Source of the DNA: Mageeibacillus sp. UBA5770
GTDB taxonomy: Bacteria > Bacillota_A > Clostridia > Saccharofermentanales > Saccharofermentanaceae
Direction: 5' to 3'
Assembly (NCBI GenBank): GCA_002418705.1
Contig: DIEQ01000078.1
Location: 1 to 41,827 of the forward strand
DNA length: 41,827 bases
The first letter of the stretch is position 1, and every line of letters starts with the position of its first letter. The notes under the pieces were generated by a model. The model did not search any database, had not been told where the DNA came from, and was given only the letters and a program-made list of their open reading frames with translations. This document shows, in pieces, positions 1-7,394 of the stretch. The position numbers and the translations under genes were made by a program.

Positions 1-160
1 GAATAAGGGCGTCCCCAACATCTGCACCGGATAAAGCTTCATCTTCCGGCTGGAAGCTTACAAGCGGAAATTTTTCATTCTGTGAAAGAGAACGGATTAC
101 AGGTGCTGCCGCTGCTGCTGCACTTGTCTGTCCTCCGGCTAGTTCAATCCATTTCAACAT
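1..160 (-). CDS. Partial unrecognised protein, N-terminus only
   Basis: A minus-strand reading frame starts with ATG at 160-158 and runs off the left edge, giving 53 codons of N-terminus. A purine-rich ribosome binding site (GAAAGGTG) lies just upstream. The visible residues begin MLKWIELAGG and contain a short alanine run, followed by an acidic stretch. I do not recognise the family. It lies about 78 bases downstream of the SorE-like dehydrogenase on the same strand, so it is probably co-transcribed with it and may belong to the same sugar pathway. That link is inference from position only. Confidence 0.6.
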   Translation of the reverse strand, partial: MLKWIELAGGQTSAAAAAAPVIRSLSQNEKFPLVSFQPEDEALSGADVGDALI

Positions 161-204
161 AATTATTCACCTTTCGTATTGAGATTAACTTATCTATGTC
201 AATG

Positions 205-229
205 GGTCCGGCAGCCAGACTGCCGGACC
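205..229 (-). other. Intercistronic hairpin
   Basis: A perfect 9-bp inverted repeat (GGTCCGGCA / TGCCGGACC, 7-base loop) sits between the dehydrogenase stop and the start of the left-edge gene. No T-run follows on the minus strand, so it does not look like an intrinsic terminator. It could be an mRNA stabiliser or processing site that sets different levels of the two products. Confidence 0.55.
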
Positions 230-238
230 TCCGGCGCT

Positions 239-1513
239 TTATTTATCGATTGAATCGGCATTTGCAAGAAGGAACTTCTCTGCTTCGACATTCCAGAGTC
301 CTTTGTTTGCTTCAACAATATCCGCAAGTTTTCTGAACATGGGATCTGTTTCTCCAAGTGCACGGAAATCATTGATAGCAGTCAGCGGCATATTTATATG
401 TGTATATATGAGCTTCTTGCCGCCCGGTATCTTAGGAAGATTAAGTGTTGTCTCAATGACGCTGTTGATTCCTCCGACATGAGTAACCATGGCAGAAGGA
501 TTTATCAATCCTTTTGTCATCATATCAAGAGCTTCAATCAGGTCATCGGTATTTCCACCACTGTTGCCTGCAACATGTGTGGCATTGTAATGTACATTAT
601 AAAAATTGAACTGAGCAGAGAAGGCAGTGTTTGTCGGGCCTGCAAAGAAGTTGAGACATCCGTCATAGGCGAGGATTTTGTCAGCCTGCTCAACAACCGG
701 GGCAACAGGAGCATATACATATACATCATTATAGCCCTTGCCTTCTTCAGTAAGGGAAATCAGGTGTGAAGCAACGTCTTCAATACCGCTTGTGTTGACA
801 TACATGAGCTTCACTCCGTTTTTCGCTGCTTCTTCTACGGAATAAATGGATGCTGCGCGCGCAAGGCGTACATCATCGATATCTGTTACAACGAGCAGGG
901 CGGGACGACGGGGATTGTGGATAGCATAGTCAATAGCACCGAGGCCCATAGGTCCGACGCCAGCAAGAAGAGCCATGTTGCCGCCTTCTACGATGCCCAT
1001 GTTGTGGACATAGCTGCCGGCTACTGTATGGTAATTGACGTGGAATCCGCCGACTATACAAGACATCGGCTCGGAAAGTGATCCGAAGTAAAAAGCATCG
1101 CCGGTGTAGTGAAGAAGACATCCGCGATCCATGACAATTTCAGGTATTACAATATAAGTTGCAGCACCGCCGATGTAATGGAATGAATAACCGGGGGCGG
1201 CATATACATTGGCAGGATCATTTATAGCAGGCTGGATTCCGAATTTTTCACCGGGTTTGAACTCATCAGCCCACTTGCTTCCGACTTCAACAATCTCTCC
1301 GCAAAATTCATGTCCGATTATGGTCGGGTTGGTTGCTATATCAGCAGGAACACGCTTATGATCGGAACCCTGCATAGCTGCTTTGTATGAGGACATACAA
1401 ATGCTGTCGGAAATAATTCTGGCGAGAATTTCTCCGGGACCGATTTTTGGCAGTTCAAATGTTTCAAGTCTCAGGTCTTGCTTTCCATACAGTCTTACTG
1501 CAGTCGTTTTCAT
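239..1513 (-). CDS. Zinc-binding medium-chain dehydrogenase, SorE-like
   Basis: A 424-residue medium-chain dehydrogenase/reductase. The N-terminal GroES-like catalytic domain has a cysteine near residue 39 (SICMSSYK) and the GHEFCGEIVEVG motif near residues 68-79, which supply the catalytic zinc ligands. The Rossmann domain carries a glycine-rich LLAGVGPMGLG loop near residue 182. The length, with a long C-terminal half, fits the L-sorbose-1-phosphate reductase (SorE) branch better than short alcohol dehydrogenases of about 350 residues. Members reduce or oxidise polyols, ketoses or their phosphates with NAD(P). ATG start at 1513 with a CTAAGGAGGATC ribosome binding site. It is divergent from a DeoR-type regulator that may control it. 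The substrate cannot be read from sequence. Confidence 0.85.
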   Translation of the reverse strand: MKTTAVRLYGKQDLRLETFELPKIGPGEILARIISDSICMSSYKAAMQGSDHKRVPADIATNPTIIGHEFCGEIVEVGSKWADEFKPGEKFGIQPAINDPANVYAAPGYSFHYIGGAATYIVIPEIVMDRGCLLHYTGDAFYFGSLSEPMSCIVGGFHVNYHTVAGSYVHNMGIVEGGNMALLAGVGPMGLGAIDYAIHNPRRPALLVVTDIDDVRLARAASIYSVEEAAKNGVKLMYVNTSGIEDVASHLISLTEEGKGYNDVYVYAPVAPVVEQADKILAYDGCLNFFAGPTNTAFSAQFNFYNVHYNATHVAGNSGGNTDDLIEALDMMTKGLINPSAMVTHVGGINSVIETTLNLPKIPGGKKLIYTHINMPLTAINDFRALGETDPMFRKLADIVEANKGLWNVEAEKFLLANADSIDK

Positions 1514-1619
1514 GGGCAGATCCTCCTTAGGGGTTATGCCAGCTTTTCTGGCAATTTTGTCTGGTTCACCGAAAGTGCCTTGATAAGCAACCGGGAGTCC
1601 ATTCGTTTCTTTATGTCAG

Positions 1620-1648
1620 ATTATAGCATTGCTGGTGTTGAATGTGAA
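1620..1648 (-). promoter_or_regulatory. Promoter for the SorE-like dehydrogenase
   Basis: On the minus strand TTCACA (1648-1643) and TATAAT (1625-1620) are separated by exactly 17 bases, a good vegetative-sigma promoter. The -35 overlaps an imperfect inverted repeat (GTGTT at 1635-1639 and AACAC at 1647-1651), so a repressor bound there would block it. Confidence 0.65.
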
Positions 1649-1651
1649 CAC
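1635..1651. promoter_or_regulatory. Candidate operator, GTGTT/AACAC inverted repeat
   Basis: GTGTT and AACAC are separated by 7 bases and overlie the -35 and spacer of the dehydrogenase promoter. The position suggests a repressor site, most simply for the adjacent DeoR-type protein. This is inferred from location. Confidence 0.35.
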
Positions 1652-1765
1652 TAATTTGTTAATTTCTTTCATTAATTTTCACAGGCTCTCTATAAGTCGA
1701 TTATGGCGTATTTGTGAATATCAAAGCAGAAATCCATTAAATACGTATATAAATATCAAATTATG

Positions 1766-1780
1766 AAGTGATTTTCACTT
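1766..1780. promoter_or_regulatory. Candidate operator, AAGTGA-TTT-TCACTT palindrome
   Basis: A perfect 6-bp inverted repeat with a 3-base centre ends one base before the -35 of the regulator gene promoter (1782). It contains a TTTTCAC word that recurs elsewhere in the divergent control regions. It is a plausible autoregulatory site for the DeoR-type repressor. Confidence 0.4.
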
Positions 1781-1781
1781 A

Positions 1782-1810
1782 TTGTATTTATATATCAGCT
1801 GTGATATGAT
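1782..1810 (+). promoter_or_regulatory. Promoter for the DeoR-type regulator and lplA
   Basis: TTGTAT (1782-1787) and TATGAT (1805-1810) have a 17-base spacer and lie about 54 bases before the regulator start. With the minus-strand promoter it accounts for the 350-base gene-free stretch 1514-1863, which otherwise holds only scattered GTGAA/TTCAC words. Confidence 0.55.
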
Positions 1811-1863
1811 GCGATTAATACAAAATTAACATAACAAAACAGGGTGTGAAATTGGAGGGCTAT

Positions 1864-2622
1864 ATGCCGATAGATAGACGTGATGCTATTAATCAATACA
1901 TTCAGTCACGCGGCGAAGTCCGCTTAACAGAACTCGAAGAGCGTTATCCGGAAGTATCAAGTATGACGCTGCGACGTGACCTTGAAACTCTCGAAAGGAT
2001 GGGGCTTATTGTACGTGTCCGCGGCGGAGCGAAATCGCTGGCACATCTTTCCATGATTAAGGAAGCTGCATACACGCAGCGTCAGGCGGAAAACACAATA
2101 GCTAAGGTGTCGATTGCAGATAAAGCTGTTGCCCTGGTCGAAGCCGGCCGTTCTTTATATATTGATTCCGGTACAACGTGTATGTGTTTTGCTCAGCGCC
2201 TTCCTGATCAGAATCTGTTTGTTCTGACGCCTGCACCTAATATTGCCCTTGAACTGGCCAAACACCAGAATATCAAGATCAACCTGACCGGCGGACAGCT
2301 CAACAGGGAGACTCTGACACTTTCAGGATTCAATGCCAGTGAATACGTGAAGAGCCTGAACATTGACCTTGCTTTTATTGCAGCAAGTGCTTTTTCCTTA
2401 AACAGTGGTTTTTCCTGCGGTGATTACTACGAAGCAGAACTCAAGCGGCTTATCATTAAAAAGGCACAGAGGGTCATCCTTCTCATGGATTCTTCAAAAG
2501 TCAACAGCGGCCTGCCGCATACATTTGCCAGACTGAACAATATCCATACCTGGATTACAGACAGTCCCTTGCCTGAGGATGTCCAAAAAGCCGCAAGACA
2601 GGCCCGTGTCACACTATTGTAG
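1864..2622 (+). CDS. DeoR-family transcriptional regulator
   Basis: A 252-residue DeoR-type repressor. The N-terminal winged helix-turn-helix (about residues 1-57) contains the family signature around SSMTLRRDLETLE and RVRGGA. The C-terminal DeoRC sensor domain, related to ribose-5-phosphate isomerase, has the IDSGTTCMCFAQ segment that in the family binds a phosphorylated sugar effector. An in-frame GTG lies at 1846, but GGAGGG at 1854-1859 is correctly spaced for ATG at 1864, giving the N-terminus MPIDRRDA. It is divergent from the SorE-like dehydrogenase and probably represses it and itself. The lipoate ligase gene follows after 12 bases, so the two are likely co-transcribed. Confidence 0.87.
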   Translation: MPIDRRDAINQYIQSRGEVRLTELEERYPEVSSMTLRRDLETLERMGLIVRVRGGAKSLAHLSMIKEAAYTQRQAENTIAKVSIADKAVALVEAGRSLYIDSGTTCMCFAQRLPDQNLFVLTPAPNIALELAKHQNIKINLTGGQLNRETLTLSGFNASEYVKSLNIDLAFIAASAFSLNSGFSCGDYYEAELKRLIIKKAQRVILLMDSSKVNSGLPHTFARLNNIHTWITDSPLPEDVQKAARQARVTLL

Positions 2623-2634
2623 GAGGATGCACAC

Positions 2635-3699
2635 ATGTCACGAGCTTATATTGTTACCAGTAACAGCCATGACCCATGGTTCAACCTGGCCCTCGAAGAA
2701 TTCCTCATGCAGAAGCTTATTTCTGAGAAGGATGAGAAGCCGGCACTTCGTGCAATACTTTACTTATGGCAGAATCAGAATACGGTAGTCATCGGCAGGA
2801 ACCAGAATGCATGGGCTGAATGCAAGACTGCGCAGCTTGAATCTGAGGGCGGCTGCCTTGCACGGCGCAGTACAGGCGGCGGGGCTGTTTTCCATGATCT
2901 TGGAAATCTTAATTTTTCACTGCTTCTTCCTGAAGACGACTTCAGCCTGGACCGTAATTTCCAGATGATTGTCGACACAGTCCGCAGGGAAGGGATTGAC
3001 GCTGAACGATCGGGCAGGAATGACATCCTGGTTGACGGCCTCAAATTCTCCGGCAATGCATTTCGAATGAACAGGGGAGTGGGCCTGCATCACGGTACCC
3101 TTCTTGTACACTCTGAATTTGAACGTGTTGGAAGATACCTTACCGTAAATCCTTCTAAGCTGGCGTCGAAGGGTGTCGCTTCGGTTCGTTCCAGAATCAC
3201 GAATCTTCGCGTCATTTGTCCGGATATCACTGTACAAAAACTATCCGGCGCAATGGAAGAAGCATTTATCAAGACTTTCTGCGATGCTGAAAGCGCGGAT
3301 GAAACCGGCTGTTCCCTGATGACTGAAAGGTTTACAGACAGTGATTTTAAAGATATTCCCGAATTAATCGCTATTCGAGACAAATTTGCTTCATGGGAAT
3401 GGCGTTATGGACAGAGCATCCTATTTGATTCACAGATTGAACAGAAATTTGAATGGGGACACATTCAAATTGGCATGAAGGTAAGCCAAGGTATTGTCAG
3501 CGAGGTTCGGATATTTTCCGATGCACTCGACTGCGATTATATAGATCTTGTATCGGTTACTCTTAAGGGACTTCGCTTTCATTCCGATATCCTGGCTGAT
3601 GCCGTTATAAAAGAGGCACCGGCTGACGGCGGATTCGGTGTATCGAGAGAGAAGATGGCAGAAGATATTTCGAATTTACTTCGCGAACAGGGCTGGTAA
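2635..3699 (+). CDS. lplA: Lipoate-protein ligase A
   Basis: A 354-residue ligase that activates lipoate with ATP and transfers it to a lysine of lipoyl domains (2-oxoacid dehydrogenases, glycine cleavage H protein). The core has the family motif RRSTGGGAVFHDLGN (about residues 77-91) and GLKFSGNAF with the conserved lysine near residue 137. About 100 C-terminal residues match the accessory domain of the full-length LplA type. The ATG is preceded by AGGAGG. It lies 12 bases after the DeoR-type regulator and ends 14 bases before the convergent sensor kinase. No lipoylated enzyme is encoded in the window, so its place in a sugar locus is unexplained. Confidence 0.88.
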   Translation: MSRAYIVTSNSHDPWFNLALEEFLMQKLISEKDEKPALRAILYLWQNQNTVVIGRNQNAWAECKTAQLESEGGCLARRSTGGGAVFHDLGNLNFSLLLPEDDFSLDRNFQMIVDTVRREGIDAERSGRNDILVDGLKFSGNAFRMNRGVGLHHGTLLVHSEFERVGRYLTVNPSKLASKGVASVRSRITNLRVICPDITVQKLSGAMEEAFIKTFCDAESADETGCSLMTERFTDSDFKDIPELIAIRDKFASWEWRYGQSILFDSQIEQKFEWGHIQIGMKVSQGIVSEVRIFSDALDCDYIDLVSVTLKGLRFHSDILADAVIKEAPADGGFGVSREKMAEDISNLLREQGW

Positions 3700-3713
3700 A
3701 ATACTTATTCCCA

Positions 3714-5561
3714 TCAAAGTGAACTGCCGTCATACTTTTTTACGGGGATTCTTATTTCGACTTCTGTTCCCGCATTCTCCGAACTTCGGTATGTCATACC
3801 GAATGAATCACCATAGTAGAGCTGCAGGCGCTTATGTGTGTTGTAGATGCCGATATTGCTTCCGATAGAACTGTCACCTTTACCGCTCAGGATCGTCTCC
3901 ATTTTTTCGGGAGGTACACCTACGCCGTCGTCCGACACGATGAAGACTATGACATCACTTTCAGCCCATCCGGTGATAACAATATTGCCTTCTTTGGATT
4001 CCTTCCCGAATATGCCGTGCTGTATAGAGTTTTCTACAATAGGCTGCAGCACAAATTTGGGTATTTCATAATCAAGCAAGTCGTCCGGGACATCAATAAA
4101 GAAGTGTATTTTATCCTTATAACGCATATTCTGCAATTGAACATATAAAGAAACATGCGATAACTCTTCACCGATACTGACAATAATATTCCCTTTGCCC
4201 AGTGTCAGTTTATAAAATTTGGACAGTGCCTGCACAGCGGCAGAGACTTCTTCACTTTTTCCGCTTTTGGACAGCCAGTTAATCATATCCAGGGTGTTAT
4301 ACAGGAAATGAGGATTGATTTGCGACTGCAGTGCCTTAAATTCAGAGATTCTCAAATCATTGGCCGCTTTTACTTCTTTTTCCATTAGATTATTTATCTC
4401 ATGGGACATGTAATTGTATGTATCAATCAAATCACCTATTTCGTCATGTTCAAGCCTTCTGGCGAGGGGGATCGGCTTGCCGCCTTTGACGAGCTTCATC
4501 TGCCTGATCACGGAAGAAATACGCCTTGCTATGGAATTGGACAGCTTGAGCGAGAAGAAATATGCAATGCCGAGGAAAATGAAATAAGATACGACAAAGA
4601 GCCACAAAATATTGCGGTTCTGGTTCAGCACACTGTCGACGGGTATAACCGACACCATAAACCAGTCCGTTCCGCTGACTTCTTTATATCCGATATATGT
4701 TCTTTGTGAGGCAAAGGTACGTGTCTCAAAAACGGTCGTATCAGGAATTTCGGATACGACTTCTTCATACCTCATGAAATATTTACCGGACAGATATGGA
4801 TTGGAAGAGGAGACAAGTGTATTTCTCCCGTTTACCAGGTAAGTGGCACTGTCTGTAATGGATATATTTTTCTTTAGAATGGAGTCGATATTGCCCTTTG
4901 AAAAGTAGACCACAACATAAGCGGCGGCATCTTTTGATGTGTTATTTGAATAGTTGATTTTTCTTGCTATAGAGAAGGCTCCGGAAAACTGGACCTCGTC
5001 CGGTGTAAGATACAGACTTGGGCAAACGAGCATCCTGTCATTTGTACTGCTGAAAATTCCGTGCCAGTAGGATCCCTCAATATCGCTGATGGGTCGAAAA
5101 ATATCATACGACGCAAAGGAAAAGTTGGCATATAAATCCTCATAAGGCTTATCCAGAAAAATTTTGATATCGGTAATGTTTAAATCATCAATCAGCGCGC
5201 TTGATGAGTTTAGAAAAGATAGCGTGTCTTCACTGAAGTCCTGGTCGGAAGTCAATTTGCGGTTTAGCGTATTATTGTCATACTTAAGCATTTCCGTAAA
5301 AAAAGAATCGCTTATTATGGTATTTGAGGCGGCATTTACCTGGGCTATCGCAGTTTCAATGCTGCTTACCGTCTGCCGTGACAGTGTCTGCTCCGAATGT
5401 ATTGTGTTAGAAAGAATAACGCCGGAAAGCTGATTATAAATTAATAATGAAATTACAAGTGTAGGGACCAGGACAAGGATGAAATGAGAAAGCATGAATT
5501 TGTACTGCAGCTTCAAATCATAAGAGTAGAAGTTAACTATTTTCCTGTATAACTTAATCAT
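3714..5561 (-). CDS. Sensor histidine kinase, YesM-like
   Basis: A 615-residue membrane sensor kinase. An N-terminal membrane segment (about 22-45) and a second (about 315-337) flank a large extracytoplasmic domain of the Cache type. A HAMP linker follows, then the His_kinase domain with INPHFLYNTLDMINWL, the phospho-accepting histidine motif of the YesM/LytS class. The ATPase domain has an N-box (QPIVENSIQHG), DDGVGVPP and GIGIYN-like glycine motifs. The ATG overlaps the response regulator stop by 4 bases (ATGA), indicating translational coupling. In Firmicutes such pairs usually control a neighbouring carbohydrate transporter, here the divergent ABC importer. The ligand is unknown. Confidence 0.9.
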   Translation of the reverse strand: MIKLYRKIVNFYSYDLKLQYKFMLSHFILVLVPTLVISLLIYNQLSGVILSNTIHSEQTLSRQTVSSIETAIAQVNAASNTIISDSFFTEMLKYDNNTLNRKLTSDQDFSEDTLSFLNSSSALIDDLNITDIKIFLDKPYEDLYANFSFASYDIFRPISDIEGSYWHGIFSSTNDRMLVCPSLYLTPDEVQFSGAFSIARKINYSNNTSKDAAAYVVVYFSKGNIDSILKKNISITDSATYLVNGRNTLVSSSNPYLSGKYFMRYEEVVSEIPDTTVFETRTFASQRTYIGYKEVSGTDWFMVSVIPVDSVLNQNRNILWLFVVSYFIFLGIAYFFSLKLSNSIARRISSVIRQMKLVKGGKPIPLARRLEHDEIGDLIDTYNYMSHEINNLMEKEVKAANDLRISEFKALQSQINPHFLYNTLDMINWLSKSGKSEEVSAAVQALSKFYKLTLGKGNIIVSIGEELSHVSLYVQLQNMRYKDKIHFFIDVPDDLLDYEIPKFVLQPIVENSIQHGIFGKESKEGNIVITGWAESDVIVFIVSDDGVGVPPEKMETILSGKGDSSIGSNIGIYNTHKRLQLYYGDSFGMTYRSSENAGTEVEIRIPVKKYDGSSL

Positions 5562-7114
5562 TTGGCATTATGCTCCCTGAACTCTGACGGGGAGAAGCCC
5601 ACCATCTTTTTGAAAGTTTTCCCGAAGTAATTACCGTCACTGTATCCGACTTTGGCAGAAATGTCCGTTATCTTATAACGAGGATCCAGCAGCAGGCTTT
5701 TTGCCTTATCAATGCGGTATTCTGTCAAATATTGATTTAATGTCTTGCCTGTCTCATTTTTAAAAATCGTGCATACATAGGATGTTGAGAGATAAACATG
5801 TTCACTTATATCCTTAACCGACAGACTTTCATTCTGATAATTTTTACTGATAAATGATTTGATCAGAAAGATGGTTGAATTCTCCTGGATGTTTGTCTCA
5901 AGGGAATAAAAGAGAAGATCGACTTTCTGAATCAGCAAGTTATTGAGAATAGAGAGAGTACCGCTTTTTGAAATATAATCAAGAATTGTTTCCGAACTTC
6001 CTTCTGAATCTGACAGATAAATCTGCAGATGGGCGGCCGTATTATAAAGTTCCATAAATAGTTTGTAATAGAAATCTTTTATATAATTTACAAGGGTTCC
6101 CTGGCTGTTTACCAATTTGGAATAAATACTCTCAACTATTCGAAGCGTTTCCGTTTTGTTCCGGGAAGAAAGGGCTTCGTGAAATTGAGTGATAATATCC
6201 TGTGAGATCTGCGGTGCCTCTGAGCTTTCTACGCCGTACTGCAGAACGCTGTTGTATTCATAAAAGAATGAGCTCTGAAGTAATATGACAGCAGAATTGT
6301 ATGAGTCGTATACTTTTTCAACGCCTGTGACGGTTTTTCCGATGCCAATATAAAAATTGCAGTTTTCAGCAAGAAAAGCTGCGAATTTGCGGAAATGCCT
6401 GGATAAATTCGCGAATGATGACTTATCAGCAGTGAATACGTGACAGATAAAATACTCATCCTGCTTAACCGCCCATATATAATGCATATGCTGCGCTTCA
6501 AGCAGTCTGGTAAGTTCATCCGGTATACCGGCTTGCTCAGTGCTGCTTATACCCGAATAACCGTCTACAAATTTGATAATAACGGTGGTAAATACCGTTG
6601 TCGGCTTAACAGATAAGCCCAGAGCCGCAAACTGCTTTTCAAAAATACCCGGATTCTCATAATTGGGATATGTTATATCAAGCGCGAGCTTTGTAACCGT
6701 TTCGCGAATCTGGCGGGTGGCTGAATCCCTGGTCAGCTGTTGAAGGGAATCCGTTGAAATAGCTTCCTTTATGGCATCTTCGACTTCTGAAGGCATAATA
6801 GGCTTTTCAACATAGCTGATTGCTTTTAGACGGATCGCTGCTTTTAGATATTCTTTGTCGGAATATCCGCTCATAAAGATAATATGACAGTCAGGAATTT
6901 CCTCGCGGATCTTAACTGCCATTTCGATTCCATTCATTCGGGGCATGCGCACATCACTCAGAATGATCTGAGGTTTAAATTTTCTCGCCAAAGAAAGACC
7001 GTTGATTCCGTCGTCAGCCTGGTAAATATTATGAATACCAAGAGAAGCCCAGTCTATGCTGCCTAAAAGTCCTTCTCTTGTCAGTTCTTCATCATCAACA
7101 ATTAACAAATTCAT
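5558..7114 (-). CDS. AraC-type response regulator, YesN-like
   Basis: A 518-residue response regulator. The N-terminal receiver domain has the acidic pocket (IVDDEE), the phospho-acceptor aspartate in LSDVRMPRMNG, and the conserved lysine in SYVEKP. A long middle region of about 270 residues lacks an obvious motif. The C-terminal AraC double helix-turn-helix spans about the last 100 residues (from LSVKDISEHVYLS through YSDGNYFGKTFKK). A TTG at 7126 is in frame, but the ATG at 7114 gives the canonical MNLLIVDDEE start with GGGGC upstream. It is first in a two-gene operon with the sensor kinase and divergent from the ABC importer it probably activates. Confidence 0.9.
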   Translation of the reverse strand: MNLLIVDDEELTREGLLGSIDWASLGIHNIYQADDGINGLSLARKFKPQIILSDVRMPRMNGIEMAVKIREEIPDCHIIFMSGYSDKEYLKAAIRLKAISYVEKPIMPSEVEDAIKEAISTDSLQQLTRDSATRQIRETVTKLALDITYPNYENPGIFEKQFAALGLSVKPTTVFTTVIIKFVDGYSGISSTEQAGIPDELTRLLEAQHMHYIWAVKQDEYFICHVFTADKSSFANLSRHFRKFAAFLAENCNFYIGIGKTVTGVEKVYDSYNSAVILLQSSFFYEYNSVLQYGVESSEAPQISQDIITQFHEALSSRNKTETLRIVESIYSKLVNSQGTLVNYIKDFYYKLFMELYNTAAHLQIYLSDSEGSSETILDYISKSGTLSILNNLLIQKVDLLFYSLETNIQENSTIFLIKSFISKNYQNESLSVKDISEHVYLSTSYVCTIFKNETGKTLNQYLTEYRIDKAKSLLLDPRYKITDISAKVGYSDGNYFGKTFKKMVGFSPSEFREHNAK

Positions 7115-7394
7115 ATGCTGCCCCAATATTTTGAAGTGAAAATTCTGCTTTTCTGCTATTGTATCAAATTTTAGGTGAAAACAATCCGCAAAAAAATTAC
7201 TGATAATAAATTACCCTGTTTCACAAAATTTTACCGTTTGAATTAAAATTACTGGATGGTAGCATAAGAAACGAAAGAACATGCAAATGTTTTTTGTGCA
7301 GGGTGACAGGTAATCCGGATTTCACGTCGTTAACAATGCATATATTTTTTATATTTAATTGCGTGATGCCATTCATGCAAGGACAGGAGTAAGA
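7115..7394. promoter_or_regulatory. Divergent control region, two-component pair / ABC importer
   Basis: This AT-rich 280-base region must hold promoters for both directions. On the minus strand a TACAAT -10 candidate (7163-7158) is visible, but its -35 is weak. GTGAAAA words at 7136-7142 and 7175-7181 lie either side of it, and TTCAC occurs at 7220-7224 and 7321-7325. I could not identify a convincing promoter for the importer, which would fit a gene that needs an activator. Confidence 0.45.

Noticed and set aside
7240..7285. A possible CcpA (cre) site near AGAAACGAAAG before the importer
   Set aside because: Only the central bases match; several required positions of the cre consensus differ on both sides.
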